This document shows positions 1 to 6,006 of a stretch of 8,034 bases of DNA, piece by piece. The position numbers were made by a program, and so were the translations under genes. The notes beneath the pieces were generated by a model that saw only the letters and a list, made by a program, of their open reading frames with translations, made no database searches and had not been told where the DNA came from. How positions within the stretch are numbered: position 1 is the stretch's first letter; each line of letters starts with the position of its first letter. Where the stretch lies: contig PXSV01000054.1 of NCBI GenBank assembly GCA_003022685.1, forward strand, positions 1 through 8,034, written 5' to 3'. Source of the stretch: Halobacteriales archaeon SW_9_67_24 (GTDB lineage: Archaea > Halobacteriota > Halobacteria > Halobacteriales > Halococcaceae).

Positions 1-1
1 G

Positions 2-76
2 CTGATCGCCGCGATCCCGACGATCCTCGTCTACGTATTGTTCACCGACGAGTTCGCCGAGGGGGTGCGCACGTGA
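2..76 (+). CDS. C-terminal end of an ABC sugar transporter permease (partial)
   Basis: The last 24 codons of a gene that starts before the window; the frame runs in from the left edge and stops at TGA 74-76. The visible end, IPTILVYVLFTDEFAEGVRT, is a hydrophobic helix followed by a short polar tail. It resembles the C-terminus of MalG-like (CUT1) permeases, the inner-membrane channel subunits of carbohydrate ABC importers. Many relatives end with a further GAVKG-type segment that is absent here, so the tail is somewhat short. The assignment rests mainly on position: the ATPase gene begins 30 nt after this stop on the same strand, as expected in a sugar-transport operon. The substrate cannot be seen. 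Confidence 0.6.
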   Translation: MIAAIPTILVYVLFTDEFAEGVRT

Positions 77-106
77 TGTGTGTCGCCCCCACACGGAGTG
101 ATCACC

Positions 107-1276
107 ATGGCTACCCTCACGCTTGAGCACCTCACCAAGGAGTTCGGCGGCGGCAGCGATCGGATCGTGGCCGTTGACGACGTATCGCTCGACATCGCCG
201 ACGGCGAGTTCCTCGTCCTCGTCGGCCCATCGGGATGTGGCAAATCCACCACCCTCCGGATGATCGCCGGTCTCGAAACAACGTCCGAGGGCGAGATCCG
301 ATTCGGGGAGCGCCGCATCAACGACCGCGAAGCCAAAAACCGCGACATCGCGATGGTGTTCCAGAGCTACGCGCTCTACCCCCACATGACGGTGCGCGAG
401 AACATGAGCTTCGGGCTGGAGGAGTCGACCGACCTCGGCGACGACGAGATCACCCGGCGCGTCGAGGACGCCGCGACGACGATGGGGATCGGCGACCTGA
501 TCGACCGCAAGCCGGGCGAGCTCTCGGGCGGCCAGCAACAGCGGGTCGCGCTCGGCCGGGCGATCGTGCGCGATCCCTCCGTATTCTTGCTCGACGAACC
601 CCTCTCGAACCTCGACGCGAAGCTGCGCTCGCAGATGCGAACCGAGCTCCAGCGCATCCAGGAGAACCTCGGGGTCACTACCGTGTACGTCACCCACGAC
701 CAGACCGAGGCGATGACGATGGGCGACCGGATCGCCATCCTCGACGGCGGCCGGCTCCAGCAGGTCGGCACACCCCTCGAATGCTATCACGAGCCCGCGA
801 ACCAGTTCGTTGCGGGGTTCATCGGCGAGCCCTCGATGAACTTCTTCGAGACCACCGTCGAGGACGGCCGGCTAATCGCGGACGAGTTCGAGTACCCGCT
901 CTCGGAGCCAACGCGCGAGGCGGTCGGGGACACCGATCGCGTGACCCTCGGCGTGCGGCCCGAGGACATCGCACTCGTCGATGCGGCCGAAAGCGACCAC
1001 GACTTCCGGACCGTGGTCGACGTGGTCGAACCGGTCGGCAGCGGCAACAACGTCTATCTCGCGTTCGAGGGCCGGGAGAACGAACGCTCCGAGTTCGATA
1101 TGGAGGAGTCCCGGACGTTCGTGGCGACCGTCGGCGGGCTCCGGCGTGTCGAGGCGGGCCAGCCCGCCATCGCACGGTTCCCCGAGGACGCGATCCACCT
1201 CTTCGACGCCGGGACCGGCGAGGCGCTCCGCAACCGGACGCTCGACGACATCGAGACGGTCGAACCGCAGCTCTGA
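107..1276 (+). CDS. Sugar ABC transporter ATP-binding protein (MalK/UgpC/XacJ-XacK type)
   Basis: A cytoplasmic ATPase of 389 residues that powers a CUT1-type carbohydrate importer. It shows every motif in order: Walker A GPSGCGKST (residues 40-48), Q-loop FQSYALYP (85-92), signature LSGGQQQR (139-146), Walker B VFLLDEP (159-165), D-loop SNLDAKLR, and switch His197 in VTHDQTEAM. The C-terminal part from about residue 240 is the TOBE/OB regulatory region of MalK-like ATPases (GVRPEDIAL near 282-290). Length is normal. I chose ATG 107 rather than in-frame GTG 80 because GGAGTGATC at 95-103 is a good archaeal Shine-Dalgarno match and the MalK-type beta strand starts right after this ATG. Its stop is convergent with a broken xylose dehydrogenase gene. 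This suggests pentose or glucose uptake, as in the Haloferax xac transporter, but that is inference. Confidence 0.93.
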   Translation: MATLTLEHLTKEFGGGSDRIVAVDDVSLDIADGEFLVLVGPSGCGKSTTLRMIAGLETTSEGEIRFGERRINDREAKNRDIAMVFQSYALYPHMTVRENMSFGLEESTDLGDDEITRRVEDAATTMGIGDLIDRKPGELSGGQQQRVALGRAIVRDPSVFLLDEPLSNLDAKLRSQMRTELQRIQENLGVTTVYVTHDQTEAMTMGDRIAILDGGRLQQVGTPLECYHEPANQFVAGFIGEPSMNFFETTVEDGRLIADEFEYPLSEPTREAVGDTDRVTLGVRPEDIALVDAAESDHDFRTVVDVVEPVGSGNNVYLAFEGRENERSEFDMEESRTFVATVGGLRRVEAGQPAIARFPEDAIHLFDAGTGEALRNRTLDDIETVEPQL

Positions 1277-1294
1277 ACCGCGACGGCTGGTTTT

Positions 1295-1315
1295 CGCCGG
1301 TCGTCGCGACCGGCG
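1295..1315 (+). terminator. Perfect 9-bp hairpin after the ABC ATPase gene
   Basis: CGCCGGTCG (1295-1303) pairs perfectly with CGACCGGCG (1307-1315) across a TCG loop, 18 nt after the ATPase stop codon. A TTTT run (1291-1294) precedes the stem rather than following it, so it is not a classic bacterial-type terminator. It may act as a transcript 3' end or stability structure for the transporter mRNA. Confidence 0.4.
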
Positions 1316-1395
1316 CACGTGAGCGAGCTCACCGACTGCGGGCTGTTCTTCCGTCAATACGACGGCGGCAGCGCTGCCGAGTGGTGAGAGGGAGT

Positions 1396-1454
1396 GTCGT
1401 GAGTCGTTTCGGTATACCGCGCGGGGTCGGCGGCTACCGGTACGCAGTTACAAC
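1396..1454 (+). repeat. 59-bp repeat element, copy 1 (hairpin-forming)
   Basis: This segment matches the reverse complement of 7110-7168 at 53 of 59 positions, with an uninterrupted identical core of 24 bp (1417-1440). It can fold into a hairpin: CGGTA (1410-1414) pairs with TACCG (1435-1439), and CCGC (1417-1420) pairs with GCGG (1430-1433), with a bulge at 1415 and an A-C mismatch at 1416/1434. It lies 120 nt downstream of the ABC ATPase stop, on the same sense. The flanks outside the 59 bp do not match the other copy. It may be a conserved non-coding RNA or 3' element, or the end of a mobile element; I do not recognise it. Confidence 0.75.
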
Positions 1455-1497
1455 AGTCCCTCTGAGTCGGTCGAACGGAAGCTGGAGCGAGCGGCTG

Positions 1498-1513
1498 AAA
1501 AAACCGGTGGGGT
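1498..1513 (-). terminator. T-tract terminator of the xylose dehydrogenase gene
   Basis: Read on the minus strand, the stop codon of the xacA pseudogene is followed 10 nt later by TTTTTT (1503-1498), after a GC-rich CACCGG. Oligo-T tracts of this kind are the usual archaeal intrinsic termination signal. No strong stem accompanies it. Confidence 0.5.
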
Positions 1514-2535
1514 TCAGAGCTCGTCGGCAACGTCGACGACCGCGCCGGTCTCGCCGGCCTCGTAGATCGCCTCCAGGATCCGCATGTCGGCGAGGCCGTG
1601 TTCGCCGTCGGGATGGGGCGCCTCGCCGGCGAGCACCCGATCGGCGAAATAGGTGAACTCCTCGGTCATCTGGTCGCGCTGGTCGAAATCGAGGGTGGCG
1701 TCGAGTTCACCCCGCCGGATCCGGAGCCGCCGGGGTTCGTCGGGGAAGAAGACGGGATCGAGCCGGAGCTCGCCCTCGGTGCCGGTGATCTGGAGGTGGC
1801 TCGACCGCGCGGCGTTCTGGCTCGCGGTACACGACGCCGTCACGCCGTCGCCGAAGTCCAGCCGGAAGCTCGCGCGCTCGTCGGGCACGTCCGCGAACGC
1901 GTCGTGAGCCGAGTGCATCCGAGCGGACACCGACAGGGGGTCGGCGTCGAGGACGAACCTGGTGGTGTTGAGCGGGTAGATCCCGAGGTCCATCACGCTC
2001 GCGCCGTAGCCCGCGAGGTCGGGGTCGAGCCGCCAGTGGTCGGGATCGTCGAACATGTCGAGCAGCCGTTGAGTCATCGCGCCGTGGACCCCCACGACGT
2101 CGCCGATGAACCCCGACCCGACGAGTTCGCGCGCCCGCCGGACCGCCGGCTCGGTGTGCATCCGGTAGGCGACCATCAGCGTGACGCCCTCGCAGGCCGC
2201 AACGAGGTCCTCGGCGCGCTCGACGGTGGCCTCCATCGGGTGGCGATGTACACCGCATCGTAAGCCTCGCTCGCCGCACCGTCGTGGAACTCGTCGTAGG
2301 TCACGCCGTGTTCGACCGTCGCGTGGGCGTCGGCGAGGTCGGTTGCGCGCTCCTTCGAGCTGCTGACGACGACCGTGGTCTCGCAGAGTTCGGAGTCGGT
2401 GACCGCTGGCATCGCCATCTCCGTCGTCCACCACCCGAGCCCGATCATCGCGAACCTGACCGTGCCGGCGGCGTCGGTGCGCCAGTCGCGCTCGGTGAAC
2501 CCGTCGAACAGCCCGTCGAGCGAGCGATCGGTCAT
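1514..2535 (-). pseudogene. xacA: D-xylose 1-dehydrogenase (Gfo/Idh/MocA family), broken by an internal deletion and frameshift
   Basis: The intact enzyme oxidises D-xylose to xylonolactone with NADP+, the first step of the haloarchaeal oxidative pentose pathway. The 5' part (2535-2239, 99 codons from ATG) carries the Rossmann motif FAMIGLGWWTTEMAMPAV and ends at DAVYIAT. The 3' part (2239-1514, 241 codons) resumes in another frame at PMEATVERAEDL and continues with AYRMHTEPAVRRA, MDLGIYPLNTTRFVLDADP and a C-terminus ending DVADEL. Compared with haloarchaeal xylose dehydrogenases as I remember them, about 23 residues are missing between these points, net about 70 nt, including the EKP motif with the catalytic lysine. 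Both halves otherwise look well preserved, so the damage is recent or an assembly error. Family identification is strong; calling it xylose-specific rests on close similarity of the N-terminal half to the Haloarcula/Haloferax enzymes. Confidence 0.85.
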
Positions 2536-2612
2536 CGTTCCCCGGCAGGTTCGTCCCCAAGGGATCGTCGGGCGATGCGAGCGAGCGTCGGGCGTGTCGT
2601 GGCGTGTGTCAT
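2532..2612 (-). other. 26-codon upstream ORF overlapping the xacA start
   Basis: ATG 2612 opens a frame of 26 codons (MTHATTRPTLARIARRSLGD..., ending AGER) whose TGA overlaps the xacA start codon as ATGA. The overlap could allow translational coupling, but codon bias is weak and no Shine-Dalgarno site or homology is evident. It may be chance. Confidence 0.2.
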
Positions 2613-2711
2613 GGTGAACGGGTTCGGCTGCGCAAAGGGTCAGTGTTCGGGTTCGAGAAGCGGCCTCGTGATGTCGGGCCGTGCCGGACGGGGCTGCCCG
2701 CGGGGGGGTCG

Positions 2712-4376
2712 TTAGCCACCGACGTCGCCCTCGTAGACGACGCCACGGCCGGCATCGAGCGTGACGCGGTTCCCCTCGGCGACCTCGGGGAGCGAGGCGT
2801 CCGCGATCATCGGGAGGCCGACCTCGCGCGCGACGATTGCGGGGTAGCCCGTGACGCCACCGTGGGCGCTGGCGATCCCCCCGAGCCGCGCGGGATCGCC
2901 GTCGAACTCGTCGTCGAAGTCGGCGGGAAGGGAGAGCACTGCCCCCTCGGGAAGCTCGGCGAGATCGCCGTCCGGGGTCCGGTGGAGCGGGCCCGACACC
3001 CGCCCACCGACCACCGATCGGCCCGTAGCGAGGATCTCGGCCGCGACGTGGAGCTTGAGCGTGTTGGTGGTGTTCGCGCCTTCGAGGTCGGTCATCATCC
3101 CCGCGAGCACCACCACCGTGTCGCCGGGATCGGCCACGCCCGCGTCGAGGGCGGCCTGGACCGCGTTCCGGATCACGGCGTCGGCGTTCTCGTTCGGGCC
3201 CGTGAGCGGCGCGTACCGTGGGATCACCCCCGCCGCGAGGCCGAGCCGGCGACGCACCCGGTCGTCGGGCGTCACCGCGACCACGGGCACGTCGGGGCGG
3301 TACTTCGCGGCCTTGCGTGCCGTATAACCCGATTCGGTGGCCGCAACGATCGCGGCGGCGTCGGTGTCGCGCGCGAGGTACCGCGCCGATCGCGCGAGCG
3401 CGCCGGTCCGCGAATCGCCCGGCTTCGGCACCATCCGTTCGACACCCTCGGCGTACTCGGCGCTCGCCTCGATCTCGCCGACGAGCTTCCCCATCGCCTC
3501 GACCACCTGTACGGGGTGGTCGCCGACCGCGGTCTCCGCCGAGAGCATCACCGCGTCGGTGCCGTCGAGAACGGCGTTGGCGACGTCGGAGGCCTCCGCG
3601 CGGGTCGGCCGGCGCGCGTGGGTCATCGAATCGAGCATCTCGGTCGCGGTGATGACCGGGACGCCCGCCGCGTGACACCGCCGGATGATCCGTTTCTGGA
3701 TCAGCGGCACCTCTTCGAGGGGGCACTCGACGCCGAGATCGCCCCGGGCGACCATCACGCCGTCGGCGGCCTCGACGATCCCTGCCAGGTTCGTCACCGC
3801 GTCCGCGCGCCGGACGAAACTCGCCGCGACGAAGTCGACGTCGGCGTCGGCCGCGAGATCGAGTTCGCGCCGGTCGGCGTCGGTGAGCACGTCGAGGCCG
3901 AGATCCACTCCGGGGACGTTGACGCCGGTGCGCCCGCCGAGCGGTCCGCCCGAATCGACGCGCGTGCGGACCGTGCTCCCCTCGCTTTCTTTGACGGTAG
4001 CCTCGATCCGGCCGTCGTCGAGCAACACCCGATCGCCGGGCTCGACGCCCATGATCGGCGTCGAGAGGCCGACCTCCTCGGGGGTCGTGGTCTCGCCCGC
4101 GACGAACCGGATCGTCGACCCTTCTTCGAGGGTGATCGGCCCCTCGTGCGGTGCGGTCCGGATCTCGGGACCGGGCAGGTCGAGCAGCGTGGCGACCGAG
4201 GGCTCGGTCGCCGCGTCGACGTCCCGCACCTGCTTGATGAGGGCCGCGCGCTCGTCGGGCGAGCCGTGGCTGGCGTTGAACCGCGCAAGCGTCATTCCCG
4301 CGTCGGCGAGCGCCGCGATCGTCTCGCGCGACGCCGATGCCGGCCCCAGCGTGCAGACGATTTTGGTTGTGTGCAT
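2712..4376 (-). CDS. pyk: Pyruvate kinase with C-terminal PEP-utiliser-like domain; catalytic segment deleted
   Basis: Pyruvate kinase converts phosphoenolpyruvate and ADP to pyruvate and ATP. The 554-residue product shows KIVCTLGPAS (5-14), NASHG (34-38), the K+-site region LDLPGPEIRT (65-74), a B domain (about 75-150), FVAASFVR (182-189), GVMVARGDLGVE (206-217), ITATEMLDSM (242-251) and TRAEASDVANAVLDGTDAVM (258-277). The regulatory C domain (about 325-450) is followed by a swivelling PEP-utiliser-like domain (455-554) in which the usual His-bearing SH is replaced (GGVTGYPAIVARE). Oddity: between FVRRADAV and TNLAGIVEAADG the expected stretch of about 27-30 residues with the AKIE motif, bearing catalytic Lys and a Mg-binding Glu, is absent, in frame, at about 3795-3812. 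The protein is therefore probably inactive unless this is an assembly error. ATG 4376 gives the conserved N-terminus. TrmB lies upstream, 157 nt away. Confidence 0.92.
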   Translation of the reverse strand: MHTTKIVCTLGPASASRETIAALADAGMTLARFNASHGSPDERAALIKQVRDVDAATEPSVATLLDLPGPEIRTAPHEGPITLEEGSTIRFVAGETTTPEEVGLSTPIMGVEPGDRVLLDDGRIEATVKESEGSTVRTRVDSGGPLGGRTGVNVPGVDLGLDVLTDADRRELDLAADADVDFVAASFVRRADAVTNLAGIVEAADGVMVARGDLGVECPLEEVPLIQKRIIRRCHAAGVPVITATEMLDSMTHARRPTRAEASDVANAVLDGTDAVMLSAETAVGDHPVQVVEAMGKLVGEIEASAEYAEGVERMVPKPGDSRTGALARSARYLARDTDAAAIVAATESGYTARKAAKYRPDVPVVAVTPDDRVRRRLGLAAGVIPRYAPLTGPNENADAVIRNAVQAALDAGVADPGDTVVVLAGMMTDLEGANTTNTLKLHVAAEILATGRSVVGGRVSGPLHRTPDGDLAELPEGAVLSLPADFDDEFDGDPARLGGIASAHGGVTGYPAIVAREVGLPMIADASLPEVAEGNRVTLDAGRGVVYEGDVGG

Positions 4377-4466
4377 CGTGGTCAGGCGTCTCCATTGCGT
4401 CCCGATACGAACGGATCAGGTACGGGCGAAGCTGTCCGCCGGTACGAACGGCCGACACAAGAAGAT

Positions 4467-4472
4467 TACTCA
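4467..4472. promoter_or_regulatory. TACTCA half-site upstream of pyk (possible TrmB site)
   Basis: TACTCA at 4467-4472 is identical to the arms of the palindrome in front of trmB and lies 91 nt upstream of the pyk start codon. Read toward pyk it is TGAGTAATCTTCTT, an AT-rich patch that could be the core promoter. The published Halobacterium TrmB motif is TACT-N7/8-GAGTA; only a half-site is visible here. Function is inferred. Confidence 0.3.
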
Positions 4473-4478
4473 TGACCG

Positions 4479-4484
4479 AAAAAA
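4479..4484 (-). terminator. T-tract terminator of trmB
   Basis: On the minus strand an uninterrupted TTTTTT tract follows the GC-rich CCGCGG, 49 nt after the trmB stop codon and just before the AT-rich patch upstream of pyk. It suggests that trmB and pyk are transcribed separately. Confidence 0.45.
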
Positions 4485-4533
4485 CCGCGGGCGGTAGCGA
4501 TCCTGCCTACGGTGGGTGGGTCGGGGGCGGCCG

Positions 4534-5571
4534 TCAAACCCGCTCGACGAGGAGTTCGTGGGCCTCGATCCGCTCGAAGGCGGCGACCCGGCCGCCGACC
4601 GTCACCTCGCCGTCGTCGGTCGCCACGGTGAGCGCGGCGGTCAGGCCGGTCTCGTCGCGGGCGATCGCGGACACCGCGCCGGCGACCGACCGGGGTTCAC
4701 CGGTGGTGGTGTCGCGTCCCTCGACCGCCACGGTGAACGATCCGTCGCTGTCGTCGAGATCGGCCACACACCGGCGGACCGAGGCGTACCGCCGGGGAAA
4801 GTCGGGGCCGTCATCGTCGTCGAGCACGGGATCGGCGGTGGTCCAGAGCAGGGTGTTGAAAAACCCCGAGACGAGGAAGCCGAGCTCCGAACGGTCGAAC
4901 ACCACGCCGTAGCGGTCGCGGTTCCACGCGAGCGCCTCCTGGGTTGCGTAGACCGCGTGTTCGCCGTCGCCGACCGCGATCACCGGCGTCGTGACGCCCG
5001 CGCGCGCCCGGACGGTGGTGGCGATCGACGCGTAGTCGTACTCCGCGAGGGTGGGGGCGTCGGCGGCGGGGGTGACGAGGAGTTCGGTGGCGACGTTCGC
5101 GCGCTGCCGGCCGGCGAGGGAGTCCTCGAACCTGGCGAGGAGGTCGGGCGTCAGCGAGAGGACGAGCTCGTACTCGGCCTCGGCGATCACGCTCTCGATG
5201 TGCCGGAGGATGGTCGAGCGGGACTTGACGAGCGAGGCGGCCGCGGCGTCGCGGGCGGGCGCGGTGTAGTGTGCCTGGAGATCGTCGACGAGCGCGTCGA
5301 GCGAGTCGTGGATCCCCTCGAACGCCGCCGCGGGATCGACCGCGACCACCTCGATCGGGCGGGACTCTCTGAGTTCGACGAGGCCCCGGTCGGCGAGGCT
5401 CCGGACGGTGTCGTACACCCGCGGCTGGGGGATGTCGGTCCGGTCGGCGATCTCGGAGGCGGTCAGCTGTCCGTGTTCGAGCACCACGAGGTAGGCGTCG
5501 GTCTCGTACTCGTTGAGGTCGAACCGCTCGTTCACCCGGCCGAGCGCGCCGGCGAGATCGTCCGAGACCAT
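4534..5571 (-). CDS. trmB: TrmB-family transcriptional regulator of sugar metabolism
   Basis: A DNA-binding regulator of 345 residues. Residues about 15-75 form a winged helix (LNEYETDAYLVVL, LTASEIADRTDIPQPRVYDT, LADRGLVEL), the typical TrmB N-terminal domain. A helical linker follows (about 85-130), then an effector-binding domain (about 134-250: EYELVLSL, LLVTP, VIAVGDGEHAVYAT, GFFNTLLWT) and a beta-rich C-terminal domain (about 260-345). Length fits haloarchaeal TrmB proteins, which in Halobacterium control glycolytic and gluconeogenic genes, pyk among them. I prefer ATG 5571 over GTG 5577, because the AT-rich CAATTAGG (5600-5593) lies about 26 nt upstream, which would make the mRNA leaderless. 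A palindrome over this promoter suggests autoregulation. Its closeness to pyk, xacA and a sugar transporter supports a role in sugar control; the effector is unknown. Confidence 0.87.
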   Translation of the reverse strand: MVSDDLAGALGRVNERFDLNEYETDAYLVVLEHGQLTASEIADRTDIPQPRVYDTVRSLADRGLVELRESRPIEVVAVDPAAAFEGIHDSLDALVDDLQAHYTAPARDAAAASLVKSRSTILRHIESVIAEAEYELVLSLTPDLLARFEDSLAGRQRANVATELLVTPAADAPTLAEYDYASIATTVRARAGVTTPVIAVGDGEHAVYATQEALAWNRDRYGVVFDRSELGFLVSGFFNTLLWTTADPVLDDDDGPDFPRRYASVRRCVADLDDSDGSFTVAVEGRDTTTGEPRSVAGAVSAIARDETGLTAALTVATDDGEVTVGGRVAAFERIEAHELLVERV

Positions 5572-5577
5572 AGTCAC

Positions 5578-5604
5578 TACTCACATCGTACACCTAATTG
5601 AGTA
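5578..5604. promoter_or_regulatory. Palindrome TACTCA-N15-TGAGTA over the trmB promoter (likely operator)
   Basis: Perfect 6-bp inverted arms TACTCA (5578-5583) and TGAGTA (5599-5604) flank 15 bp that include the AT-rich CAATTAGG box serving trmB. The arms resemble the TACT and GAGTA half-sites reported for Halobacterium TrmB, but the spacing is wider (18 bp between TACT and GAGTA instead of 7-8). The site covers the TATA-like box and borders the inferred start of a leaderless trmB transcript, so binding there would repress trmB; it could also influence the divergent zinc-ribbon gene. Confidence 0.45.
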
Positions 5605-5693
5605 CTGTGGTTCGATCCGCACCCGATCGTGACGGCCTCGGCCCGCGGGCGACGAACCAGTACATTGAGGGTCGATGGCGCGAAAGCCCGTGC

Positions 5694-5864
5694 ATGAGCC
5701 TCGAACGCGATTACGACTGCTCGGCCTGCGACGAGGAACGGACGTTCTATCGCGCCGCGAGCACGACGCTTCGCCTCGGCGAGAAGGTGAAGTGGCGGTG
5801 TCCGGAGTGTGGGTACAGCGTCGTCACCATCGGCGACGACATCGACTCCACCGTGACGGCGTAA
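5694..5864 (+). CDS. Small zinc beta-ribbon protein (haloarchaeal DUF7838 type)
   Basis: A 56-residue protein with two CxxC knuckles, CSAC (residues 9-12) and CPEC (about 39-42), separated by DEERTFYRAASTTLRLGEKVKWR, ending in a short acidic tail. This layout matches the very small zinc-finger proteins common in haloarchaea, which I recall as the DUF7838 putative zinc beta-ribbon family; partners and role are not established. The start is ATG 5694: the family begins with MSLE just before the first knuckle, and the 32 residues that an upstream in-frame start (5598) would add look non-coding. TACATT (5661-5666) about 30 nt upstream could be a TATA-like box for a leaderless mRNA. It is divergent from trmB. 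Confidence 0.8.
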   Translation: MSLERDYDCSACDEERTFYRAASTTLRLGEKVKWRCPECGYSVVTIGDDIDSTVTA

Positions 5865-5884
5865 CGCTCGCGACTCGCTTTCCC

Positions 5885-5901
5885 TCGGGTCGAGGACCCG
5901 A
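5885..5901. terminator. Small hairpin after the zinc-ribbon gene
   Basis: TCGGGTC (5885-5891) and GACCCGA (5895-5901) form a 7-bp stem with a GAG loop, 20 nt after the zinc-ribbon stop codon. No T-tract follows, so its action as a terminator is uncertain. It sits in the 142-bp gap between two convergent genes. Confidence 0.25.
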
Positions 5902-6006
5902 CTCGAACGTGCCTATCGTCGGACGAGGAACACGCACCCTCGGTGACCAGTACCGAACTCACCGAAACCGGCGACGACGAGTTGCCGTGAGTCCGGCCGC
6001 CGCCGG

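Noticed and set aside
1319..1387. 22-codon GTG-start ORF (SELTDCGLFFRQYDGGSA...) with good third-position GC
   Set aside because: Too short, no homology recognised, and no Shine-Dalgarno site; could be a gene fragment but cannot be supported.
2176..4473. Minus-strand open frame of 765 codons
   Set aside because: Most of it is the wrong frame of pyk (Arg/Gly-rich). Only its last part, from ATG 2535, is real and is annotated as the 5' half of the xacA pseudogene.
2604..4475. Long plus-strand open frame (623 codons) antisense to pyruvate kinase
   Set aside because: It mirrors the codon structure of pyk, is rich in Arg/His/Asp without any recognisable domain, and covers exactly the conserved gene on the other strand.
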